A DNA stretch of 64,000 bases. Origin: Anomaloglossus baeobatrachus (lineage: Eukaryota; Chordata; Amphibia; Anura; Aromobatidae). Position 1 is the first letter of the stretch, and each line of letters opens with the position of its first letter. The stretch is taken from NCBI RefSeq assembly GCF_048569485.1, contig NC_134355.1, positions 561,775,642 to 561,839,641 of the forward strand, read 5' to 3'. The notes beneath the pieces are model-generated. The model did no database searches. It was not told where the DNA came from and worked only from the letters and a program-made list of their open reading frames with translations. A program made the position numbers and the translations under genes. Shown one piece after another: positions 62,001-64,000 of the stretch.

Positions 62001-62657
62001 TGCCTGGAGGAAATTAACTTTAGTCCTCCTGGCAGAGTTCTGGTTTTAGTCACCGGGGTGGTGCTTGTATGGGTTTAGTAACCTCTCTATGAATGGAGAG
62101 TGGCGGCTGTAACCGCCCCCCAGACTTACAGCTACTCAGCATTAGACTCGTTGGTCAGTCTGTGTGGAGGGCGTGGTTACAGCCGCTGCTCTCCATACAC
62201 TGAGCGGTGACTGAACCCATGCTCCCTATGACTTAAATCGGAATACTGCTTGGAGGACTAAAGTTACTTTCCTCCTGGCAGCGGGGTTTGCTGTGCAGGC
62301 ATCGGGCAGGTTCAGAATGCTATTTACTTGCAGATTGACCCCGTATCTGCAGGTTAATAGCATTTTTCCACATGACAAGTTCCCTTTAAAGGAACATTCT
62401 AGGAAACGTGATACTGTAATGGTTGGTGCTGGGCCGGCGCAGTGCATGGCTTTCTGTGTCTGTTCCTCCCGGAGTGCCCCTTTAAGTGACTCCAATGTAA
62501 TGTATCAATGAAATGTTTGATCCTACAGGACGAAGACTCTGAATCTGAAGACATGGATGCTCGATATGAATCCGCCTGCCACCGCCTCGCAAATGAAGCT
62601 GTGCGCCGAGGCGCCGCCGACAACGTCACTGTGCTTGTAGTACAGATAATGCACTGA
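28975..62657 (+). CDS. ilkap: ILKAP, PP2C-family serine/threonine phosphatase (10 coding exons)
   Basis: Exons: 28975-29017, 44515-44637, 57911-58025, 58231-58337, 58409-58502, 58586-58673, 59777-59898, 61025-61144, 61827-61908, 62529-62657. All borders are GT-AG and phases agree, giving about 340 residues (human ILKAP has 392). ILKAP is a Mg/Mn-dependent protein phosphatase that binds integrin-linked kinase and dampens ILK-GSK3B signalling. PP2C signatures: FDGHGG (metal Asp 104), KDGTTA (167), NLGDSK (187), SKEHNPTQYEERMRIQ, SRSLGDGQYKR, LLACDGLF (278), AADNVTV (329). The N-terminus MELYDELPEPPRAP and the basic KRRAE/KKVCK segment match ILKAP. About 50 residues of the human N-terminal region (the repeated LLFDDLPPASS part) have no counterpart here. 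Odd: GDSK where relatives have GDSR. Confidence 0.95.
29510..31702. mobile_element. Harbinger-like non-autonomous element in ILKAP intron 1
   Basis: Termini GGGTATGTGCACAC and (inverted) GGCTGTGTGCACAC are each flanked by TAA (29507-29509 and 31703-31705). Subterminal CCGCG...AAAAACGCA blocks also pair. The 2.2 kb body contains poly-A/T patches and TGGGGTCCCC repeats (30290-30480) that look like further nested repeats. No transposase is seen. Confidence 0.6.
31706..32203. mobile_element. Harbinger-like MITE, abuts the previous element
   Basis: Termini GGCTGCTTTCACACATCCGG and (inverted) GGCTGCTTTCACACCTCCGG are flanked by TAA on both sides (31703-31705 and 32204-32206). The body repeats GCCGCATGCGGCA-like palindromes. 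It shares its left TAA with the element at 29510-31702. Confidence 0.85.
32605..32945. repeat. Tandem repeat of about 62 bp, five to six units
   Basis: Units share ACCATTTTCCTGAAGCCT, GGAGGTTAATGTG and CATGCGCTGACATG. An inverted partial unit lies just upstream (about 32510-32560: CTCATGCGCACATTAGCC, GGAGAATGGTGC). Open frames here are repeat artefacts. Confidence 0.85.
33075..33615. mobile_element. Decayed inverted-repeat MITE
   Basis: The left end GGTCTCTATCACACGTCC pairs imperfectly with the right end read inverted (GGCCCCCTTCACACATC). The interior carries palindromic ACGTGT/ACACGT motifs. The target duplication is unclear. Confidence 0.5.
34260..35620. mobile_element. T2/Kolobok-like MITE, split by another MITE
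   Basis: The outer end AAGGGGTATTCCCATTTCC (after TTAA 34256-34259) pairs with inverted sequence ending near 35620. The inner paired parts include AAGATCCT and ACTATGTAGTACGTGTAATAA. The interior is interrupted by the foldback element at 34832-35555. Confidence 0.7.
34832..35555. mobile_element. T2-like foldback MITE nested in a T2-like MITE
   Basis: TTAA at 34828-34831 and 35556-35559. The arms pair over most of the length, for example ATATGCACCCAGAACC with its inverted copy near 35500, ATACACTAGCATA near 34914 and 35460, and TGCTAACATGCTAATGAATAC near 35046. The centre carries TGACCGAACC/GGTTCGGTCA-like palindromes. Non-coding. Confidence 0.8.
35696..35857. mobile_element. Short hairpin MITE
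   Basis: CTGGAGTCACACTTGTGAG pairs with CTCAAGTGTGACTCCGG at the other end, flanked by TAA at 35693-35695 and 35858-35860. The interior halves also pair (GCCGCACACTCTC with GAGAGTGCGGCC). Confidence 0.75.
36055..36945. repeat. Rearranged repeat with inverted and direct copies
   Basis: Bases 36062-36215 and 36705-36868 are inverted copies of one another. TCCATATAGTGAT followed by GTTTTTGCACCCAGTTCAGA occurs twice in direct orientation (about 36250 and 36858). Both direct copies continue into GAATGG.GTTCCAAATGTTTTTCC; the first is interrupted by a hairpin MITE. Non-coding and unclassified. Confidence 0.7.
36296..36461. mobile_element. 166-bp hairpin MITE with TTA target duplication
   Basis: Ends AAGCCACTTTGCACACAC and (inverted) AGGCCACTTTACACACAC lie inside TTA (36293-36295, 36462-36464). 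The related copy at about 36890 has the uninterrupted CAGACATAGAATGG, an empty-site counterpart. Confidence 0.85.
38530..40005 (+). CDS. DIRS Gag-like protein
   Basis: 491-residue frame starting MAPTKGRGAKTQ. The N-terminus has a zinc-binding CxxC pair (CAACKTQL, then HCVQCSTPV), as in other DIRS ORF1 proteins. The middle is acidic and Ser-rich; the C-terminal half has an Ala-rich helical region (QAKIEAAAPQVASITSQTSA) and ends in a basic, Arg/Ser/Gln-rich tail, fit for nucleic-acid binding. The stop comes after the RT frame has already begun, so the two overlap by about 250 bases. Confidence 0.8.
   Translation: MAPTKGRGAKTQAYYVACAACKTQLPAGSTDPHCVQCSTPVTLPQPDPLLRGAQGEPPIDNVQVTGTEFAAFKDQLSETMAKILEALQSRPVSQQRDSVESLVPDPPQLDQQCPHGVSHTSQTEGSDLEPSPRSSKRARLEFPSTSYCLGSQRGDSLVDDAETADQDSDPGSALNLNSPDGDAIVNDLIASIHQLLDILPSAPPAEESDSQQEKFRFRFPKRTQSMFLDHSDFREAIQNHHACPDKRFSKHLKDTRYPFPPEVVKGWIQCPKVDPPISRLAARSILAVEDGASLKDATDRQMELWMKSIYEAIGASFAPAFAAVWALQAISAGQAKIEAAAPQVASITSQTSAIASYAMNAVLDSVSRTAVATANSVVVRRALWLREWKADSASKKRLTGLPISGDRLFGERLDEIIKQSKGKDTSLPQPKQNLSQQRRGQSRFRSFRGAGRSQFSSSKRSQKEQRNSDAWRSKSRPKKAIGSTANKAAAS
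39755..41902 (+). pseudogene. DIRS reverse transcriptase and RNase H region (fossil, about one break)
   Basis: RT blocks: GFYSNLFVVPKKDGSFRPVL, DLKLLNKHVK, ASIDIKDAYLHVPI, FVALPFGLATAPRVFTKVM and the catalytic VIPYLDDLLI. RNase H follows (TTDASLSGWGA, IRIQSDNSTAVAYINHQGG, HIPGVENWEADYLSR). The typical DIRS methyltransferase-like segment comes next (DVDLMASRHNNKVPMF, RAILVAPDWPRRSWYPDLW). The 5' part overlaps the gag frame and the 3' part the recombinase frame, as is normal for DIRS. The region contains about one break. Confidence 0.9.
41875..42921 (+). CDS. DIRS tyrosine recombinase
   Basis: Integrates the circular DIRS DNA without duplicating the target. The N-terminal SAM-like core-binding part (KIYHRTWKIFLSWCSAQGF, KGQVSALSVFFQKRL) precedes the catalytic domain. 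Catalytic residues: Arg in TSLRRVSEL, the HxxR pair in KAHSTRAVGASWA, the following Trp/His in ATWSSLHTF, and the Tyr in TKHYQVHTY. The frame is open far upstream of the recombinase in a region that overlaps RT in another phase; that part is probably not the protein start. The 5' limit given is therefore approximate. Confidence 0.85.
   Translation, partial: CVAIESWILASSGLSQDVIATMRQARKPTSAKIYHRTWKIFLSWCSAQGFSPWPFALPTFLSFLQSGLEKGLSLGSLKGQVSALSVFFQKRLARLPQVRTFLQGVCHIVPPYKRPLEPWDLNRVLMVLQKPPFEPMRDISLSRLSQKVVFLVAVTSLRRVSELAALSCKAPFLVFHQDKVVLRPVPEFLPKVVSPFHLNQDISLPSFYPHPVHQCEKDLHLLDLVRALRFYISRTAPLRRSDALFVLVAGQRKGSQASKSTLARWIKEPIIEAYRSAGLPVPSGLKAHSTRAVGASWALRHQATAQQVCQAATWSSLHTFTKHYQVHTYAAADASLGRRVLQAAVAHL
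43392..44514 (+). other. End of ILKAP intron 1, no gene seen
   Basis: About 1.1 kb of intron. It contains an inverted pair around GGGGGCTGCCAT (near 44127) and ATGGCAGCCCCC (near 44177), and a hairpin around CACAGCATATGCTGTG (43986-44001). The last 30 bases before exon 2 are pyrimidine-rich, as expected of an acceptor. Confidence 0.6.
44515..44637 (+). CDS. ilkap: ILKAP exon 2, with alternative in-frame acceptors
   Basis: Encodes a Gly/Pro-rich piece then GKRRAEASDLDGCEGAHQEK and KVCK, matching human KGAKRKTSEEEK...EKKVCK, a likely nuclear localisation segment. Acceptors CCAG (44514), CCCAG (44520) and CAG (44523) all keep the frame, so the exact start is 44515, 44521 or 44524. Ends in phase 1 before GTTTTC. 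Confidence 0.85.
44842..45308. mobile_element. Harbinger-like MITE in ILKAP intron 2
   Basis: TTA at 44839-44841 and 45309-45311 flank GGCCGGGTCCACACGGGG and its weaker inverted partner GGCCTAAGCCACATGGCG. Internal CGATTGTTTTCTCGGTCCGA-type palindromes. Non-coding. Confidence 0.7.
45312..46518 (+). other. Intron 2 stretch without recognised genes
   Basis: About 1.2 kb. Short open frames occur but none carries a domain that I recognise. It holds a weak inverted match around CAGCGCTGCAACCAATCACTG (45325) and CATTGGCTGCAGTG (45393). Confidence 0.5.
46523..47460. mobile_element. Perfectly symmetrical T2-like foldback element
   Basis: TTAA at 46519-46522 and 47461-47464 with termini AGGGAACCTGTCAGCAGAAA. 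The arms pair without length change about 46991.5 (x matches 93983 minus x) for more than 350 bp each, so frames in the two arms translate identically on opposite strands. Fits the TTAAAGGRR terminus of Xenopus T2/Kolobok MITEs. Close arm identity points to recent activity or gene conversion. Confidence 0.88.
47642..47901. mobile_element. Hairpin MITE
   Basis: CAGCACAGAGTGACTGTTCA pairs with TGAACAGTCATTCTGTGCT across 260 bp. Inner parts pair as well (CACCTTCCCACCTGCTTGTT with AACAAGCAGGTAGGAAGGTG-like sequence). It may sit within a TTAAAGGGG-ended element that begins at 47465. Confidence 0.75.
48203..48512. mobile_element. Inverted-repeat MITE
   Basis: AAGGGTTGTCTTGGACTTTT and GATCCTTGGGATAGGT pair with inverted ACCTATCCGAAGGAT and TCCTGGACAACCCCTT at the right end. 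Non-coding. Confidence 0.7.
49078..49382 (-). repeat. 3' LTR of the Gmr1-like element
   Basis: 305 bp, TG...CA ends, same sequence as 53877-54181 by eye. Confidence 0.95.
49302..53822 (-). CDS. Gmr1-like Gag-Pol polyprotein (SCAN-like capsid, PR, IN, RT, RH)
   Basis: Single 1506-codon frame whose end extends into the 3' LTR. Residues 30-100 are a Gln/Ala-rich coiled coil with NAQQQQA repeats. Capsid at about 120-290 contains a stretch like the vertebrate SCAN domain (AQRVNQWFFEEAKPVCSQAY, LVKKWLQPDTLSPAQMVERV, VDRFVRTLP). Then come a CCHC knuckle (CWRCQRVGHMEAQC, about 355), protease (GLLDSGSLVTLV, about 430), integrase with HHCC finger (HLMSGHLG, CETCPECQ) and D,D,E core (MDLVGP; LTDQGTPF; DGLVERFNKTL). 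RT with YLDDIIIYS (about 1240) and RNase H (VQTDASEVGLGAVLSQ) follow. SCAN domains of zinc-finger genes are thought to derive from a Gmr1-like capsid, which fits. Confidence 0.94.
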   Translation of the reverse strand: MTQLRMSWIRAAILQPKPSDAMEDIIKHLAQANAQQQQANAQQQQANAQQQQTNAHLLQSLQVQEKKFQEQMDQANARQQQALQLQEKRHQEQMVLLAKSIRAGPAATTQGPGDDGSVRKAVRQALQKMTPGDDVEAFLAVFERVAEREKLPTPQWAEVLSPYLTGEPQKAYLDLCTEDAIDYVTLKAEILARLGVNTYVRAQRVNQWFFEEAKPVCSQAYDLLHLVKKWLQPDTLSPAQMVERVVVDRFVRTLPVTVQRWVGQGDPSTLDQLVSLVERHVATQDLIRDTETLRTARRSGPSKPRAKDPPLTPVRESATVPSEAAPSVPEVRKTMYPKRQLVKGVSFPIRCWRCQRVGHMEAQCPLTTEPMDCGVTRRGSMYAQVVCTADLVYPETEPHLCQIQVNGCPVTGLLDSGSLVTLVRSTLRAKVKATGRTVGVVCIHGDRRDYPTGIVTITAPCGQVQHEVGLINTLPYDVILGRDLPYFWTLWKGPPKSPQILVSPGPEPYNPESGTPAVGVPMIGTGCEPDRSPLEVLAGEAETVEPIPELEASPDTFGTAQLQDPTLIHARSRVTVVDGVAQLPGAQVRYPHFALKQDLLYRVDEIRGVGVEQLVVPQPYRRRVLDLAHKHLMSGHLGVKKTQERILQRFYWPGVFGEVKRFCETCPECQLTAPLTHFRSPLVPLPIIEVPFERIGMDLVGPLVKSARGHQHILVIVDYATRYPEAIPLRHTAAKLIARELFAVFCRVGLPKEILTDQGTPFMSKVTKELCRLLQIKQLRTSVYHPQTDGLVERFNKTLKTMLKRVISKDGKDWDMMLPYLMFAIREVPQASTGFSPFELLYGRHPRGLLDLAKETWEQELTPHKSVIEHILGMQNRISAVMPIVKEHLQEAQAAQSGRYNRQATVRTFNPGDRVLVLIPTAESKFLAQWQGPYEIKERVGVVNYKVLQPGRRKPELIYHVNLLKPWQERESLMAIFSPPPSSSGRSHPAPATSGEDEPEVRIGEALTKTQRREARRLVQQNPDVFSELPGRTSLIRHDIVTEPHLKVRLKSYRVPEARRQAISEEVKTMLRLGVIEKSRSEWASPIVLIPKPDGSLRFCNDFRRLNEISKFDLYPMPRVDELIDRLGQARYFTTLDLTKGYWQVPLTESAKEKTAFVTPEGLFHYVVLPFGLHGAPATFQRLMDLVLEPHQAYASAYLDDIIIYSSDWQTHLEQVQAVVDALRTAGLTANPKKCALGLTEARYLGYVIGQGVIKPQINKVEAIQKWPRPLTTKQVRAFLGIVGYYRRFVKDFAGLSAPLTDLLKGKKSVMVRWTPQAEDSFRALKEVLCRQPVLVNPDFRKEFIVQTDASEVGLGAVLSQVVQGEEHPVTFLSRKLTPPERNYSVVEECLAIKWALESLRYYLLGRQFRLVTDHSPLVWMRSAKERNARVTRWFLSLQNFQFTVEHRAGRLQGNADALSRGPCLMAGVQPRTLELRGGVCETVTGVIYDGRYVSPRLCSLHDNPL
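53877..54181 (-). repeat. 5' LTR of the Gmr1-like element
   Basis: 305 bp; drives minus-strand transcription. TATTTAACCC and TATATAACCCC blocks lie in it on the plus strand. Confidence 0.95.
54353..55357 (+). other. AT-rich intron 2 segment with an 88-bp duplication
   Basis: No gene. An imperfect direct duplication at about 54808-54945 shares ACCATAAAT, GATTGCATATAAT and CCAACCA.TAGGTGTCA. Related TGATGGATTAATAT occurs at 54740 and 55012. Confidence 0.6.
55734..57383 (-). mobile_element. Second Tc1-like transposon, decayed transposase
   Basis: Inverted ends CAGTTGGGTCCAGAAATATT and CAGTCAGGTCCAGAAATATT lie inside TA dinucleotides (55732-55733, 57384-57385). It belongs to a different Tc1 family from 10021-11609. 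The gene is on the minus strand. Confidence 0.93.
56111..56995 (-). pseudogene. Tc1 transposase pseudogene
   Basis: Minus-strand pieces: an N-terminal helix-turn-helix region (MLGVAKSTVGYILRKKELTG, GRPRMTTVVDD), the first catalytic Asp (ILWTDETKINLYQ), VKHGGGNVMAWACM, then after a frame change near 56310 the second Asp (FIVQMDNDPKHTAKATQEF). Another frame change follows before the NQSPDLNPIE-type block that should hold the Glu (the plus strand near 56180 still shows its complement). At least two frameshifts make it inactive. Confidence 0.9.
57911..58025 (+). CDS. ilkap: ILKAP exon 3
   Basis: Encodes GILSLKAHVAERRGEREELQ and DAHTVCDLSEECQPVLPN; human has GLKGYVAERKGEREEMQDAH. The RxGxRxExQD block is PP2C motif 1. 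Acceptor TTTGTAG, donor GTAAGT. Confidence 0.95.
58231..58337 (+). CDS. ilkap: ILKAP exon 4
   Basis: Encodes SRLSYFAVFDGHGGSRAARY and AAHNLHRNVVKKLPR, with the metal-binding DGHGG. Acceptor CTTTCAG, donor GTAAGT. Confidence 0.97.
58409..58502 (+). CDS. ilkap: ILKAP exon 5
   Basis: Encodes GDGGSVDKIIKKSLLDAFRH and TDEEFLKQAAS; human has CLLDTFKHTDEEFLKQASS. Acceptor CTTTACAG; the donor GTTGGT is weaker than the others. Confidence 0.95.
58586..58673 (+). CDS. ilkap: ILKAP exon 6
   Basis: Encodes KPAWKDGTTAICVLVADNVL and YIANLGDSK. It ends in phase 0 with Lys AAG directly before GTGACC, where the family has Arg. Confidence 0.96.
58812..59158. mobile_element. Decayed T2-like MITE in ILKAP intron 6
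   Basis: TTAAAGGGGG start (58808). CAGCATAATGTAGAGACAGAGA and GATGTCACTTACTGAGCTG pair with inverted CAGCTGAGTAAGTGACAC and CTCTGCCTCTACATTATACTG; it ends near GACAGATTCCCTGTAA. Confidence 0.65.
59159..59776 (+). other. Remainder of ILKAP intron 6
   Basis: Nothing recognised beyond a T-run at 59687-59706. Confidence 0.6.
59777..59898 (+). CDS. ilkap: ILKAP exon 7
   Basis: Encodes ALLCRMNEETQKPTVLSLSK then EHNPTQYEERMRIQRAGGNV, nearly identical to human over the second half. Acceptor ATTTAG, donor GTGGGC. Confidence 0.97.
59899..61024 (+). other. ILKAP intron 7
   Basis: 1.1 kb without recognised repeats or genes; a C-run at 60001-60016 is the only low-complexity tract. Confidence 0.6.
61025..61144 (+). 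CDS. ilkap: ILKAP exon 8
   Basis: Encodes DGRVLGVLEVSRSLGDGQYK then RCGVINIPDVKRCPLTDSD. It contains the conserved SRSxGD block. Acceptor TTTGTCAG, donor GTAAGC. Confidence 0.97.
61145..61826 (+). other. ILKAP intron 8
   Basis: 0.7 kb in which I see no repeat or gene. Confidence 0.6.
61827..61908 (+). CDS. ilkap: ILKAP exon 9
   Basis: Encodes FVLLACDGLFKAFSAEEAVH then FVLSHVQ, with the metal-binding Asp in ACDGLF. Acceptor TTTGAAG, donor GTAGGG. Confidence 0.97.
61948..62389. mobile_element. T2-like MITE in ILKAP intron 9
   Basis: AACTTGTCACATGGATAAAT and AACCTGCACATTAAACCCCG pair with inverted segments at 62260-62385; the right end is ...AAGTTCCCT-TTAA (62386-62389). The left TTAA has decayed. 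Confidence 0.7.
62529..62657 (+). CDS. ilkap: ILKAP exon 10 with stop codon
   Basis: Encodes an acidic DEDSESEDMDARYESACHRL then ANEAVRRGAADNVTVLVVQI and MH, then TGA. ADNVTV is the last PP2C motif. The acidic start differs from human (EDEKIQTREGKSA). Confidence 0.96.
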   Translation, partial: DEDSESEDMDARYESACHRLANEAVRRGAADNVTVLVVQIMH

Positions 62658-63391
62658 TGTGATGGTGGGGGAGGGTGGATGAGATCACATAACATCATAT
62701 TAATACTAGGGCCACATGGGAGGATGGTGGTGAGACAGAACGCCATATTACGATCTCCTGTACAGTAGGACTGTATTTTTTTTTATTTTTTTTTTTTGTC
62801 CAAAACATTTTTTTTCCCTTGAAGTCAGTGGGGTAACACGTGCAGGTCTGCATCATGAAAGGTATTCTGTTCATTTCATTGGCATTTTTTTTTTACCTTC
62901 TTTGAGAAAAAGAAATTTATCGTGGAAACCTCCCCCCCCTAACCTGATTGTGCGGACCCCAGTGCCATGTGTTTCATCCTGACATTCTTATCCATCAGGG
63001 ACTTTGTTCAGCCCTGTGCCCTTATGAAAGATTTCCCTGAAATCCTGGGTTCATGGATTTATTAGGAAATGATATTTTATGCTGGGAAGCCTGTGAGCTC
63101 GGTATACATTATACCATACCACGACAACATCATTTGTTTGTAACATTGATTTTTTTTTTTTGATCTTGTATATTTCAGTAAAATATTTCATGACATTTTA
63201 CGCACTTGTTGAATTTTTATTTCAAAATTTTCACTTCTGAATCAAGAATTCTGTTTTTATTGTTCTTTTTTCTTTCCCCTCCCCCCCCCATCAAACATTT
63301 CAGAAACCGCTGTGTTCATACACTATGGTGATGCAACAAAGCCAAAAACAATACACCGATTTGGCATTCATGAAGAGCACATTGGAATAAA
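62658..63391 (+). other. ILKAP 3' UTR, probable poly(A) signal at 63386-63391
   Basis: The first canonical AATAAA after the stop lies at 63386-63391 (GGAATAAACT). The UTR is T-rich, with several T-runs. Cleavage would fall about 15-25 bases later, some 70 bases before the second DIRS copy begins. Confidence 0.6.
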
Positions 63392-63475
63392 CTAATATTC
63401 TTCACCACGGTCAGGCCCTGCACGAGGCATAATACAGCATGTTAGTTTGTCTTCAAGATTTATTTATTTATTTTT

Positions 63476-64000
63476 TTATTTTCTTCGGCGCTCCATTGGG
63501 AGACCCAGACGATTGGGTGTATAGCACTGCCTCCGGAGGCCACACAAAGCAATTACACTAAAAAGTGTAAGGCCCCTCCCCTTCTGGCTATACACCCCCA
63601 GTGGGATCACTGGCTCACCAGTTTTCTGCTTTGTGCGAAGGAGGTCAGACATCCACGCATAGCTCCACTGTTTAGTCAGCAGTAGCTGCTGACTATGTCG
63701 GATGGAAGAAAAGAGGGCCCATATGGGGCCCCCAGCATGCTCCCTTCTCACCCCACTTGTGGTTTGTAAGGTTGAGGTACCCATTGCGGGTACGGAGGCT
63801 GGAGCCCACATGCTGTTTTCCTTCCCCATCCCCCTGAGGGGCTCTGAGGAAGTGGGATCTTACCGGCCTCCAAGCCCTGAGGCCGGGCTCCGTCCACAGA
63901 CCCATTGAACCTGCTGGATAAGGAGCCGGGGTACCGTTCAGGGACAAGGCCCTGCAACTTTCAGGTACTCTGTGTCCCCGTACAGACAGGCACGCACACG
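63476..64000 (+). mobile_element. Second DIRS copy, 5' part, leaves the window
   Basis: From CTCCATTGGGAGACCCAGAC on, this matches 37345-37870 of the intron 1 DIRS in the same orientation with scattered substitutions and a few small gaps (shared GGCCCCTCCCCTTCTG-type and GGTACGGAGGCTGGAGCCCA blocks). Only the left terminal repeat and leader are inside the window, so no protein is visible and its completeness cannot be judged. Confidence 0.9.

Overview
The window looks like nuclear DNA of an amphibian, most likely a frog. It carries one vertebrate host gene with large introns, packed with transposable elements of kinds abundant in anuran genomes: TTAA-flanked T2/Kolobok-like MITEs, DIRS, a Penelope-like element, CR1, Tc1, a Gmr1-type Ty3/Gypsy element and an endogenous retrovirus. 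The species assignment is inference; the gene and the element classes are read from the sequence.

Layout. Bases 1 to about 9559 hold a minus-strand class I (gamma/epsilon-like) endogenous retrovirus whose env runs off the left edge. Its gag is extraordinary: a RanBP2-type zinc finger, about 36 copies of a 13-residue repeat and a complete-looking macro (ADP-ribose-binding) domain precede capsid and the zinc knuckle. Next come a Tc1 transposon (10021-11609) and a mariner-like remnant (12735-12977). A CR1 LINE (13041-16799) has tandem promoter monomers and is cut by a 3.2 kb palindromic TTAA element (16800-19976). A 1.1 kb AC/GC microsatellite (20056-21165) then abuts an apparently intact Penelope-like element (21261-27596) framed by two 1113-bp inverted arms.

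From 28975 to 62657 lies ILKAP, a PP2C-type serine/threonine phosphatase gene on the plus strand. Ten coding exons keep reading frame and GT-AG borders and give about 340 residues. Its upstream region carries CCAAT boxes, a GTCACGTGAC box and a TCTCGCGAGA palindrome. Intron 1 (15.5 kb) contains several TWA- and TTAA-flanked MITEs and a 6.1 kb DIRS element. Intron 2 (13.3 kb) contains MITEs, one split by a whole-looking Gmr1-like LTR retrotransposon with 305-bp LTRs that I read as identical, and one split by a second Tc1 copy. A second copy of the DIRS family starts just past the ILKAP 3' end and leaves the window.

The elements do not form a pathway. They form layers of insertion: Gmr1 in a MITE in ILKAP intron 2; Tc1 in a MITE in the same intron; one MITE inside another in intron 1; a MITE inside a CR1 promoter repeat. 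The gag with macro domain and RanBP2 finger is the best candidate for something not previously described.
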